Source of the DNA: Hirudo medicinalis
Lineage: Eukaryota; Annelida; Clitellata; Hirudinida; Hirudinidae
Direction: 5' to 3'
NCBI GenBank assembly: GCA_011800805.1
Contig: MPNW01000646.1
Span: 16,871 to 53,452, forward strand
DNA: 36,582 nt
Shown here: positions 14,501 to 22,285 of the stretch, piece after piece
How the letters are laid out: each line of letters starts with the position of its first letter
Numbering within the stretch: the first letter of the stretch is position 1
Notes under the pieces: generated by a model
Databases searched by the model: none
Seen by the model: only the letters and a program-made list of their open reading frames with translations
Told to the model about the DNA's origin: nothing
Made by a program: the position numbers and the translations under genes

Positions 14501-15010
14501 CCGGACAAAGATGAGGCCGTGACCGACGAACCGGAACGATCGTCGTCATCGCCGACGTCGACTTTGAGAAAGAGGAAAGTTAAGAAGGACCCCGATCGAG
14601 CAGACGATGCTTCAAAGGTCGACGATGATGATGACGACGACAAAAATGGAGACGGTCGCGATCGCGATGGAGACGAGGAGAAGCACGACGGCGACGCGAA
14701 GAAGAACGACGGCGATGACGTCCGCCCGGGAGTGGCCGCCGCCGACGTCGTGGAGTGTCGGGAGGACTTCGAGTCCGAGATGAGCAGGATGTGAGCAAAT
14801 CATGCGACGTTGTTGGCGAGCGTTTGACATAATTTTTTGATATCACTTTTTGAGTGACTATAAATGTAAGCATGTGATTAATAAATGATTAGGTAATCAA
14901 TTAAATCATCAGCTACGATCAGTCGTTGAATATTCATGACGGGGACGTGCATTTTGCGCACAAGTCGGCCTTCTTCTTTGTCCGTCATTACCGTTTAACT
15001 GTTATTATTA

Positions 15011-15048
<38 letters not shown>

Positions 15049-17658
15049 GTTGTTGTTGTTGTTGTTGTNCCCTCACTCCCTCACTCACTCACTCATTCAC
15101 TCCCTCACTCACCCACTCACTCACTCACTCACTCACTCACTCACTCACTCACTCACCCACTCACCCACCCACTCACTCACTCACTCACTCACTCACCCAA
15201 TCACTCACTCACACACTGAAACACACGCATCCCATGCAAGTGCTGAGGTTGAGTTCCATCTGGCAGTTTGGGGGAGAAAGTTTTCCATTAATCACGATCG
15301 AGGTCCGAGTCTGGAAAGCATTGGAAGCATTGGAAGGATTCACGCCAGTCAGGTTTCACCCCGGAGAAGGGGGTGGGGGGTCTTTGCCTTTCGTTCGTTT
15401 GTTTAAATGGGAAGTAGAGAGTAGTAGTAGCTGGGAATTTTCAATTTTTTTTTTTGAGGAGGAAGAGGAGCCAGGGAGATGAGGGTTCCTTTGGGAGGGG
15501 GGGGGGTGAGGGGATCGTCTAAGTGAGAAGCGAGCCACCCGTCCACCCACCCTTCCACGATAGGTAATACTATTTTGTAATGTTATGAAGTTATTTTACA
15601 AATATTGTTGTGAATGTGTTCTGGGTTCCAGAAATATTATCACAAAATTATTTAATATTCTATAAATATTATTTCTAACTTATACTTTTACAAATTTCAC
15701 TCTACATTAAAATTTCTTGTGATAAGGGTTGAGGTCAGCCCAATGGGGCTAGGGTTGGAGTTAGGGTCGGGCATGAGTGCTTACAGATGTGACGAGCACA
15801 TGAATTCTCAGGCATTCAAATTTAGAAATTCTCCGAATCAAGCAGCCTTTCAAGTATTCTTTCACGAGGATTCCATTCTTTTTTTAGCCCATTTGACGAT
15901 CAATTAATTTCATTTTAAATTGTATAAACTAACAAAAACAAACAAAAAAACCAGTTTATTCGAAGTAAAATGTGCACCATAAAAGTGCAGTATTTATTTT
16001 CCTGGAATATCACATTCCACTCGGTTCCTTTCCTTTCTTATGCGGCTGCCTCCCTTTGGACGTCTGGGACTCAAATCAGGACTCCACTGCCTGTCGTCCT
16101 TAAGACCTTACTGGTAATTAGTAATCATAATCAGATGATTTCATCAACGTTGATTATCAGACAATAGCCTAGCTACTAGCTAGCTATCATTAGCTGGACA
16201 CTGGTTTCTAATTTTGCTATATCCTCCAGCGAAGGAAATTGGGTGCCCGGCAGGCCCTGGATGTTCCGGCGCGTTGACCCGGTATCGCAGTATAACCGGG
16301 AACGGCTTTCAAATCGAGCAGGTGGACCCGCTCCATCCAAATAATCTCGTTATCCAACGGGCGCTAACATACCCCCGCTATCGAATGATTTCATTTAGAC
16401 GGTAAATAATAAAAAAAAATAAAACAAAAACACAAATAAAAAGCTGAACCCTTCCACGTCCTGCCAGTCACCAAGTGATTCCCTGTGGACTCCATTGGGG
16501 TCTCACACCAAACATGTTCCTACTCGTCGTGTGCTAACGCTTACATTATTAGCTTAATAATTAACATTATAGATCTATATGACTCTAACAGTAATAACGT
16601 AACTAATTGTAAATATTTTTATTAATAATTATAGTTCTATATGACTCTCACTAATTGTAAATATCTTAATTATCAAACAACTGAATTGTTGTTGCAACCT
16701 TTTTCTGACCTTAAAGCGCCCGATTTTAAATGGCAAGTGTAAAAATAATCCTCGAGCACCCGTCAACGACACGAGTCCTTTCTTCGGACGACGGCAGCAA
16801 CAAATGCAACGATACAACAAATACAACAAATGCAACAAATGCAACAAATACAACGAATACAACAAATACAACAAATACAACGATACAACGGACCGATACG
16901 AAAGGCAAACACATCTGGAATGCAGACTCTGGAAAAGGCACTCCAAAACAACGGGCAAAATACTGTCGGACGACGCGCCCTCCTCGTCCCCCACGAAGTT
17001 CTGGAGAAAACAAGCACCTAGCAACCCTCTAGTGGGTCAAGGGCAGGAATGAATGGTCAGAATGGTCAAAGGTCCCAGGAGAACCCAAGAGGGGGAGCTC
17101 AGTTTGGCAGCTCCGTGAATGAATAGGGCAAGAGTTCGCTCAGTTTCTTGCAGATGAAGGAACGGTCGGGTTTCGTCATGTAGACGTTGAAGTCCAGTCC
17201 AAACTGCGGAAAATCGATAATTCGTCGTGTGATTATATTATGCAAATTTATCTCGATGACATTAAAGTCCTAAGTTGTAATGACGACGTAACGACAGACA
17301 TTATTACTACCATCATAATCATTATCATCGTAATTAATATCATCATAATCATTATCATCATAATTATTATCATCATAATTATTATCGTCATAATTAATAT
17401 AATTTAGGGTTGACATCGACTCGATGTCAAATGTGCTGCTTGGATAGCATTATTAGTCGTATTTTATTGGGATCAACAGTAATTATTATTGGTAATATAT
17501 AAAAATTATATGTAAATTATATTATTTATTATTATTATTATAATTACCATCATCACCATCATCATCATGACTGTCATTAATATAGTTATTATTATTATTA
17601 TTATTATTATTGTTATTATTATTATTGTTATTATTATTGTTGTTGTTGTTATTGTTAC

Positions 17659-17695
<37 letters not shown>

Positions 17696-18013
17696 GTTGT
17701 TGTTGTTGTTGTTATTGTTGTTGTTATTATTATTATTATTATTTTACTATTATTATTATTTTACTATTATTATTATTACTGTTATTATTTATTTATCGTA
17801 ATTTTTTTTTTAGTAGTAGTACTTGTCAATTGTTAACATCTCCAGCTGCTGTAACAACTTCTTGGTCCAACCCATGGTCGAGTACTTCAAGCAGCTCAAG
17901 GACGGCACGTTTAGAGCGGCCACGGACGTTTACGTCTTCATGTTCCTCGCGGACATCGTCACATTCCTCATCGCCATATTTGGATTCTCATCCTTTGGTC
18001 CTGCTGTTAGTCA

Positions 18014-18047
<34 letters not shown>

Positions 18048-18344
18048 GGTTGTGGTGATGACTATGTTGGTGGTGGTGATGATGATGATGATGATGGTGG
18101 TGGTTGTGGTGGTGATGATGACTATGTTGGTGGTGATGATGATGGTGAATGTTCTTCCATATTCCAGGATCCTTCCATATCCGGTGTCATGGTGACAGCC
18201 GTTCTGAAGAAAAACAAGGTATTGTTGCACATTTCTATACTTTCGTTTTTAGATTGTAGAGGCCAAATAATGTGTGTTAATATTTCTAATGACCAATTAT
18301 GATGATGATGCTATTAATAATAGTCATGATGATGATGATGATGT

Positions 18345-18387
<43 letters not shown>

Positions 18388-20865
18388 ACTGCTAACACTA
18401 CTGATGATGACGACGATCTGTCCAGATTCCATCGGTCCTGTTGGGCATGTTGCTGGTTCAGTTCCTGTTCATAATCATAGACCGAGCCATCTACCTGAGA
18501 AAGCAGGTGATCTTCAAGCTCATCTTCCAAATCTTCCTCGTCCTCCTCATCCATGCCTGGGTCTTCTTTGGGCTGCCCTACATCACCCAGAAGTCAGTTG
18601 GTCACTTTGTCGTCCATCCCCACATCATCACCATCATCATCATCATTATCACCATCATCATCATCACCATCATCCCCATCGTCGTCATGAAGAACAAATG
18701 GTTGTCATCGTCGAACTGCATTCAAGTCGATGACCTGCGACAATCGATTGAGTGGCATTGGATTTTAATTCCAGGTGCTAATTAATAATTAATAATTAAT
18801 GATTTAATACTTTTTTCCGTTCGATTTCAAGGAGGTTCGTCGAGAACACGACGGTCCAGCTGTGGTACTTCACCAAGTGCATCTACCTGGCCCTCTCGGC
18901 CTACCAGGTGAGGTGCGGTTATCCCACCTGCATCCTCGGTAATTTCCTGACCAAGAAGTACAACTACATCAACCTCTACTGCTTCCAACTGTGAGTCGTG
19001 TTTTGTTGGACGACGACGACAACATCGACGGATAGTTTTGTTGTCGAGTTAAATCATGCAATTATGCGTAGCATGAAACTGACGCACTGTTTACAACGAT
19101 GGTCGAATTACCGAGCAACTGTCGTGAATATTTTAAGGGTGATGATAATCGTAATGACAACATTATCATAATTAATACCAACATCATTATCATAACGACA
19201 ACATTATCACAATTAATACCAACATCATTATCATAATGACAACATTATCATAATTAATACAAACATCGTTGTCACGACGACTAATTATCATAACGACGAA
19301 AATGCGCACGATTCCAATTCAAGGTTCCTGGTCATTCCCTTCCTGCACGAGCTGAGGTCCCTCATGGACTGGATGTTCACCGACACCACTCTGGCACTGA
19401 CCAGCTGGCTGCAGATGGAGGACATCTACAGCAACGTCTTCTGTGTCAAGTGCAACAGGAGTGCAGAAAAGGTGATTATGATGATGATGATGATGAGAGT
19501 GGCGACGATGAAGATGACGATGATGATGACAGAAATGACTTTTCTCAAATTTGTAAACAAGTTAAAATTTGTAAAACAATTTACAAATTTGTAAATAAGA
19601 TTTACCCGTCCCTCTCATTCAGCGCTACAAAACCCCCCGAGGGAACAAGAGGGCCGCCATCGTCAAGTACGGACTCGGGGGTGCCATGCTCTTCCTCCTC
19701 ATCTTCATCATCTGGCTGCCACTGCTCCTCTTCAGCATGTCCAACAGCATCTTCGAGCCGAACAAGCCTGCAGAAGTCGCGGTCACCATCAAGCTTGCCG
19801 GCTACCAGGTGATCACCTCGACACGTTTGCACGTTGTTCCGAGCGTGTGTGTGTGTGTGTGTTTTTGTATTTTGTATTTCCTGGCTTGAATTGTATGCAA
19901 AGACATTTGTTGTGTTGAATCTTGAATCTGATTGGTTGGTGTCTCGCCAGAAAATCTACTCCATGTCGACGCGCCAACTGACGCAGCTGACCAAATCCGA
20001 CTTTGACTACGTGTACTCCAATTATCCGGCAGTCACCCGGTCGTTTCTGAGTTCCTACCAGGAGAACGACTGCTTCAATGTCAGCCTCAAGGGAGAGTCG
20101 GAGGGGATGTGGACCATCTCCCCTCCGGCCACCCGGGACATCGTGAAATCCTTGTACGAGGACGAGACCGTCGTTGTCCAGTTCGTCATCAGTTTCAGAC
20201 GAAATCCCACCATCTCATCGGAGGTCGCCTCCGCTCAGTTCGAGAGGCCCCTGACCAAGGCCGACATGACAATCCGCCTCGAACTGGCAGATTTGATAAC
20301 TGGAAATTATTCTTCAAAGATTGTCAACATCACGAGTGTTTTTCCCCGACACCTGGTCGTCCCCGCCTCGGGTAGCGTCCTCTCGGCCGACAATTACTTC
20401 CCTCCCAGGGATGAGAATTACGCCAGTGGATACTTGAGCGGAAACCTGGAGTTTGAACTGAATTCGGACGGCAGGGGCACCTCCGGCAAGTGGTGGTCCG
20501 TCAAGGAATTCCAGGCGAACAAGACCTCCGAGCCGGAGAAGTCGTTCAATTTGACCACCTTCAACGAGAGAGTAGCTCCTTCGGGGGTCTTGTCGGTCCT
20601 CAACAACTATGGGGTCTACGGGCTGTACCTGTCCTTTGTCCTCGTCATCAGTAGGTTCCTCCGCATGTACATCCAGGGGCTCTCCTACAAGATCATGTAC
20701 GTCGAACTGCCCGATCCGCAAGCCCTCCTGACCTTGTGCCAAGACATCTACATGGTCAGAGAATCGAGGGAGTTCAGACTCGAGGAGGAATTGTTTGCTC
20801 AGCTCATATTCCTCTACAGGTCGCCAGAGACGTTGTTCAAGGTCACGAAGCAAAAGTCCGAATAG
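722..20865 (+). CDS. Piezo: Piezo-type mechanosensitive ion channel, 5'-incomplete, 36 coding exons
   Basis: Piezo proteins form homotrimeric, force-gated, non-selective cation channels in the plasma membrane. Each subunit has a long curved blade of repeated four-helix units, a beam, an anchor, an extracellular cap and a C-terminal pore. Thirty-six exons with GT-AG borders join in phase (6277 nt: one base completing a split codon, then 2092 codons including the stop). Exon boundaries are given in the block entries that follow. Recognition rests on long colinear similarity recalled from vertebrate Piezo1: [10 protein letters not shown] (exon 3), [17 protein letters not shown] (exon 33), the PF-x2-E-x6-W anchor motif (exon 34) and the end LYRSPET (exon 36). 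About 290 N-terminal residues are missing upstream. Introns are mostly 60-700 nt and filled with triplet repeats; the longest is 14791-17845. No frameshift or internal stop was seen, so the gene looks functional. The identity is secure; individual splice sites were read by eye. Confidence 0.97.
1683..1747. repeat. AAT triplet microsatellite
   Basis: About 15 AAT units with a few ACT interruptions lie in Piezo intron 2, just upstream of exon 3. Confidence 0.9.
2966..3160. repeat. 44-46 bp minisatellite, four copies
   Basis: Four copies of a unit containing GACATGTTAGTTATTACTAA, with CATG at 2977, 3021, 3067 and 3111 (spacing 44, 46, 44). Each unit ends in AATTAATCGATCGA. It lies in Piezo intron 4, before the 42-nt microexon. 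Confidence 0.9.
3375..3450. repeat. AAT triplet microsatellite
   Basis: About 16 perfect AAT units followed by AAC/ATT variants, directly downstream of the Piezo exon 5 donor. Confidence 0.9.
4648..4806. repeat. AAC/AAT triplet microsatellite
   Basis: Alternating AAC and AAT blocks fill the intron between Piezo exons 7 and 8. Confidence 0.9.
5359..8535 (+). CDS. Piezo: Piezo exons 9-16: middle blade
   Basis: Exons are 5359-5426, 5757-5896, 6134-6304, 6830-6940, 7215-7415, 7479-7680, 7907-8014 and 8376-8535. Exon 9 is a Ser/Pro-rich cytoplasmic linker. Exon 10 carries [13 protein letters not shown], exon 11 is strongly hydrophobic, and exon 12 has NVT and NGT sequons. Exons 13-15 match the vertebrate stretch around LLCLGMPPALCIDYPW (here [13 protein letters not shown] then DYPWN across the exon 14/15 join). 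Between exons 13 and 14 lies a 63-nt intron with no in-frame stop. Exon 12 ends at two overlapping donors (GTGAGGGTGAGT), so two residues (VR) may be optional. The donor of exon 14 is GTCGGT. Confidence 0.93.
5503..5752. repeat. ATT/GTT triplet microsatellite
   Basis: About 250 bp of alternating ATT and GTT blocks run up to the acceptor of Piezo exon 10. All frames give poly-Leu, poly-Val or poly-Ile artefacts. Confidence 0.9.
5924..6093. repeat. GAT repeat with about 40-bp higher-order unit
   Basis: GAT runs are separated by copies of the phrase ATGGTGAGAAGAGTAATGA, in the intron between Piezo exons 10 and 11. Each phrase contains a GTGAGA donor-like string. Confidence 0.8.
7416..7478 (+). 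other. Piezo: 63-nt in-frame, stop-free Piezo intron
   Basis: GTGAAA at 7416 and a T-run plus AAG ending at 7478 bound 63 nt. This is a multiple of three, is in the exon frame and has no stop. Retained, it would insert 21 mostly basic and aromatic residues between GKE and ISLLS, in a place where vertebrate Piezo1 has no insertion. I therefore call it an intron. Confidence 0.75.
8752..10247 (+). CDS. Piezo: Piezo exons 17-20: proximal blade
   Basis: Exons are 8752-8937, 9285-9342, 9597-9702 and 10088-10247. Exon 17 gives [11 protein letters not shown] and [19 protein letters not shown], closely matching vertebrate Piezo1 (SYLDMLKVAVF; GATRISIFGLGYL). Its 3' end was set at 8937 because only the GTCGGT donor keeps phase with exon 18, which then reads [13 protein letters not shown]. 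Exon 19 is short and less conserved. Exon 20 contains a membrane segment ([13 protein letters not shown]) and then the start of the long amphipathic region leading to the beam. Confidence 0.92.
8949..9132. repeat. TGGA minisatellite
   Basis: GGATGGATGGATGG runs with AGAATGGTGGAT variants follow Piezo exon 17 closely. They create Met/Trp/Gly/Asp-rich frames on + and His/Pro/Ser frames on -. Confidence 0.9.
9386..9586. repeat. ATC/ATT repeat with about 50-bp higher-order unit
   Basis: Blocks of CACCACCATCATCTTC and ATTATCATCATTGTTATCA alternate in Piezo intron 18. The stretch is free of stops in more than one frame. Confidence 0.85.
9846..10022. repeat. AAT/AAC microsatellite
   Basis: Two AAT-rich blocks are separated by about 70 bp of AT-rich unique sequence, in Piezo intron 19. 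Confidence 0.85.
10369..10582. repeat. CATCATGTCACA-type minisatellite
   Basis: Repeated CATCATGTCACAATCATCAT phrases (spacing roughly 15-30 bp) grade into pure ATC before the acceptor of Piezo exon 21. Confidence 0.85.
10587..11251 (+). CDS. Piezo: Piezo exons 21-22: beam helix
   Basis: Exons are 10587-10756 and 11118-11251. Exon 21 encodes a highly charged helix ([18 protein letters not shown]), the expected intracellular beam that in mouse Piezo1 couples the blade to the central pore. Exon 22 begins [16 protein letters not shown], matching vertebrate VIHSGDYFLFESDSE. It then becomes an acidic, probably flexible linker. Confidence 0.92.
11280..11293. promoter_or_regulatory. RFX X-box-like motif in Piezo intron 22
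   Basis: GTTGCCGTGGCAAC is a perfect inverted repeat of the RFX half-site (GTTGCC, 2-nt spacer, GGCAAC). It lies 28 bp after exon 22. The function is inferred only from the match to the known X-box consensus. Confidence 0.45.
11494..11592. repeat. GTT/ATT/AGT triplet repeat
   Basis: GTT and ATT blocks are followed by about 20 AGT/GGT triplets in Piezo intron 22. Confidence 0.9.
11697..12879 (+). CDS. Piezo: Piezo exons 23-25: intracellular clasp/linker region
   Basis: Exons are 11697-11910, 12400-12566 and 12821-12879. Exon 23 has a short amphipathic start and then an acidic, Glu-run tail typical of the poorly conserved cytosolic loop. Exon 24 ([20 protein letters not shown]) matches the helix that precedes the last blade repeat in vertebrate Piezo. 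Exon 25 is a small linker exon. The introns on both sides hold unusual repeats (see 12113-12289). Confidence 0.88.
12113..12289. repeat. 13-15 bp tandem array carrying SOX-like motifs
   Basis: Twelve consecutive units of the type AAACAATGTTGCN, with a higher-order repeat of five units (about 70 bp). Ten of the units contain AACAATG, a match to the HMG-box/SOX consensus. The array lies in the intron between Piezo exons 23 and 24. Confidence 0.85.
13176..14790 (+). CDS. Piezo: Piezo exons 26-29: last blade units and acidic loop
   Basis: Exons are 13176-13470, 13629-13799, 14281-14340 and 14477-14790. Exon 26 has [16 protein letters not shown] and [11 protein letters not shown], matching vertebrate [15 protein letters not shown] and LSIPRPSKRFW. 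Exon 27 has IIFKYVFQF and ends with the membrane helix [12 protein letters not shown]. Exon 28 (QHGLWRD) matches CYGLWDH. Exon 29 is a very hydrophilic Asp/Lys/Arg loop with no strong conservation; its frame is fixed by exact phase with exons 28 and 30. The intron between exons 27 and 28 is a stop-free minisatellite. Confidence 0.9.
13800..14280 (+). repeat. Stop-free minisatellite filling a Piezo intron
   Basis: The whole 481-nt intron between exons 27 and 28 is built from eight copies of a unit encoding KGCNGG, separated by variable GAT and GGT runs. It has no stop in the frame of exon 27, but 481 is not a multiple of three, so retention would throw exon 28 out of frame. It starts with the donor GTCAGT and ends with CTTTTTCCAG. 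Confidence 0.85.
15001..15217. repeat. ATT/GTT and CTCA repeats meeting at an N
   Basis: An ATT/GTT run stops at the single N (15069) and is followed at once by a CTCA/CCCA tetranucleotide array to about 15217. The N at the junction of two simple repeats suggests an unresolved or collapsed assembly point. Confidence 0.85.
16803..16883. repeat. 9-10 bp ACAACAAAT tandem repeat
   Basis: Units of the type ACAACAAATGCA and ACAACAAATACA are repeated about nine times. All three + frames stay open, giving Asn/Thr-rich artefacts. Confidence 0.8.
17099..17203 (-). CDS. Candidate 3'-terminal exon of an antisense nested gene
   Basis: On the minus strand, a good acceptor (TTTTCCGCAG) is followed by 34 codons and a TGA. 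The frame starts [13 protein letters not shown] and ends [11 protein letters not shown]. The composition is that of a real globular protein tail, and the codons are G/C-rich at third positions like those of the Piezo exons. No partner exon was found upstream (plus positions 17204-17845), which is repeat-rich. I do not recognise the family. It may be the last exon of a nested gene, an exon fragment copied from elsewhere, or chance. Confidence 0.4.
   Translation of the reverse strand, partial: FGLDFNVYMTKPDRSFICKKLSELLPYSFTELPN
17295..17400. repeat. ATC/AAT repeat
   Basis: CATCATAATCATTATCAT-type units are repeated about five times upstream of a short unique stretch in the large Piezo intron. 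Confidence 0.8.
17582..17800. repeat. ATT/GTT triplet repeat
   Basis: About 200 bp of ATT and GTT triplets lie before the acceptor of Piezo exon 30. Confidence 0.9.
17846..19471 (+). CDS. Piezo: Piezo exons 30-34: last transmembrane unit and anchor
   Basis: Exons are 17846-18005, 18168-18218, 18426-18592, 18832-18990 and 19324-19471. Exon 30 reads [19 protein letters not shown], close to vertebrate YRAATDVYALMFLADVVDF. Exon 32 has [17 protein letters not shown]. Exon 33 has [17 protein letters not shown] followed by [17 protein letters not shown]. Exon 34 carries [12 protein letters not shown], which fits the invariant PF-x2-E-x6-W motif of the anchor (PF codons at 19337-19342, Glu at 19349, Trp at 19370), then [10 protein letters not shown]. 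These are the most conserved parts of the family and settle the identification. Confidence 0.97.
18014..18150. repeat. GAT/GGT triplet repeat, duplicated block
   Basis: GATGATGATG then GGTGGTGGTTGTGG, followed by ATGACTATGTTGGTGGTGAT. The block is present about twice and fills the intron between Piezo exons 30 and 31. Confidence 0.85.
18300..18392. repeat. GAT triplet repeat
   Basis: GAT runs with one ATT/AAT break lie in the intron before Piezo exon 32. Confidence 0.9.
19153..19290. repeat. 41-bp minisatellite, three copies
   Basis: Units begin GACAACATTATCATAATTAA, at 19156, 19197 and 19238, with a decayed fourth copy after them. The array lies in the intron before the PF-x2-E-x6-W exon of Piezo. 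Confidence 0.85.
19623..20865 (+). CDS. Piezo: Piezo exons 35-36: outer helix, cap, inner helix, C-terminal domain
   Basis: Exons are 19623-19808 and 19951-20865. The last exon is unusually long (915 nt). Exon 35 gives the outer pore helix ([19 protein letters not shown]). Exon 36 gives the extracellular cap, with several N-glycosylation sequons, then the inner pore helix near [14 protein letters not shown] and the intracellular neck and C-tail. The neck residues corresponding to mouse M2493-F2494-E2495-E2496 read M-Y-V-E (20695-20706). The later Pro-Glu pair (mouse P2536/E2537) is kept in RSPET. The protein ends about seven residues after that pair, as in other Piezos. Stop codon TAG is at 20863-20865. 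Confidence 0.97.
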
Positions 20866-21774
20866 AAACGTGACCATCCTGCCGAGAAAGACGGGGTTTC
20901 TAGGGTATTAGTGCCACTTCCTGCTCGGAGGAATGATAAAACATCCACCAATTAGTCAATATTCTACCAATTTGTTGATCTTGCTTTTCATTTTTAAGTT
21001 TTAATTTCATCTGATTCCTGATTTGCTTTCCTCTCCACAATTCCTCTGTCTGCACGAATCAACACAAATTAACAATTCGACATTGATTGGCATCTCATCT
21101 GAAGTTATCATCAATTAGTGATCAAATCCTTAATTACTTATTAAGTTTTTCAAATTCCATGTGCTATTCAGCTCACTCGAAGCTCACATTCCTAAGTTTT
21201 TGTTGGCGTCGACTAGGACTGCGATTCCCGTTCGATTTCGACCGCGAGCATTCGTCGTACCTGATCGGGACACGAGTTTTTGTATAAAGGTTTTTTTTTA
21301 ATATTTTGAAATTGCCATCTGTGGGCTGTTTTTGACTCGTGACATGACATTGGAGCTCGCCCGGCGGGTTTCGGTCGCGACGTCGTCGTGCGAAGTCGCT
21401 CGAAAGCTTCCCGACCGATCGGACAACTGAACACACGACAACCTTCGACGTGATCACTGAAACGATTTATTTGTAAAAAAAAAATGTAAACAACGTGCTT
21501 GAAAATCATTACTGGGGTGTAGACATGATGCAAAGTAGAAAAGTAGACTTGAACCAAATTTCGGAGAACCGATGACATTGACGACGACAGTCAGTGAATA
21601 AGAATCCCAACAAGCTCCATCCAATAAAGTACATTTTTGTTCCTAATAACCAAAAAATTTAAGAAAACAGCTGGGATCGGGTGCAAGATTCCATCTAAAA
21701 CTCAGCGAGCCCTGAAATGACTACATTTTGTTTAAATCCGTGCTGTTAGTGGAAATCATTCAATCGATCTCGAC
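20866..21774. other. 3' flank of Piezo, convergent with the 68-residue gene
   Basis: No gene is seen. An AATAAA on the + strand (21623-21628) could end the Piezo transcript, and an AATAAA on the - strand (plus TTTATT at 21466-21471) could end the small antisense gene. If both are used, the two 3' UTRs overlap by about 150 nt. The open frames here are short and lack splice or start support. Confidence 0.5.
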
Positions 21775-22175
21775 TTAGTACGACCCTGGCTTCACACACT
21801 TCTTCTTGATGCAGTTTACGGACAGTGTGAAGACGGCTAGGATGGAGTAGCAAATAGCAAGGGCAATTCCGACCTGCTTGCCAACGTCAAATCCCTCGTG
21901 GGCGTTCACGCCTTCAAGACAAAAATAACACAAAATTTAGAAACGTCTTCTTAGAGTCGAACGTTTACAGCGAGCGTGACATTGAACTGAAGCGAATGTA
22001 CGAGAACTTAGTCCGAATGACCTTGTCTGTATCAGGATATCGACAGGCCAAGATTTGCTCGGTAATACGTTGGAATTTAATCAATTAAAAAGTTTTTAGA
22101 CTTACTCTCTTGAGCCGAAACACTGCTGGCAAGGAAAACCAGGAAAGCAGCGACCAAAACGATGAGGTTGTTCAT
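21775..22175 (-). CDS. 68-residue signal-peptide / single-pass membrane protein
   Basis: Two exons on the minus strand: 22106-22175, then 21775-21911, with a GTAAGT donor and a CTTGAAG acceptor. The joined frame has 68 codons and a TAA. Residues 1-21 form a signal peptide (MNNLIVLVAAFLVFLASS, then VSA before QES). A short hydrophilic stretch (NAHEGFDVGKQ) is followed by a membrane helix of about 20 residues (VGIALAICYSILAVFTL), then NCIKKKCVKPGSY with a basic, two-Cys tail. A TATA box lies upstream at 22280-22285. The layout fits a tiny type I membrane protein, or a short precursor whose ectodomain is about 15 residues. I do not recognise a family. The exact phase across the splice and the promoter make it likely real. 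Confidence 0.7.
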
Positions 22176-22279
22176 TTTATCTTCGAACTTAAAACTCTGA
22201 AACAGCGAGAATATCTCTGACGATGAAGCGTACCGTACTATAGATTGTCGTCCTTCACAATGTCAATCGAATTCTTGCC

Positions 22280-22285
22280 TTTATA
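22280..22285 (-). promoter_or_regulatory. TATA box of the 68-residue gene
   Basis: The minus strand reads CTCTATAAAGG here, about 105 bp upstream of the ATG at 22175, with no other AT-rich box between. A transcription start near 22250 would give a 5' UTR of roughly 75 nt. Confidence 0.5.

Larger units (their letters stand above)
14791..17845. other. Piezo: Largest Piezo intron (3055 nt)
   Basis: It holds ATT/GTT repeats, an N at 15069, a CTCA array, a GC-rich island near 16230-16390, a 9-bp AAC-type repeat (16803-16883), an antisense terminal-exon candidate (17099-17203) and ATC and ATT repeats up to the next exon. Exons 29 and 30 join in phase directly (AT plus C gives Ile), so no Piezo exon needs to be missing here. 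Confidence 0.8.

Noticed and set aside
16040..16390. tRNA gene or tRNA-derived SINE
   Set aside because: Strings such as GGGACTCAAATCAGG loosely resemble a B box, but no A box at the right distance and no cloverleaf could be built.
19834..19950. ATG upstream of the last Piezo exon as an alternative start
   Set aside because: The sequence is intron (GT-rich repeat, then a CGCCAG acceptor) and lacks similarity to Piezo; the conserved protein starts at 19951 in phase with exon 35.
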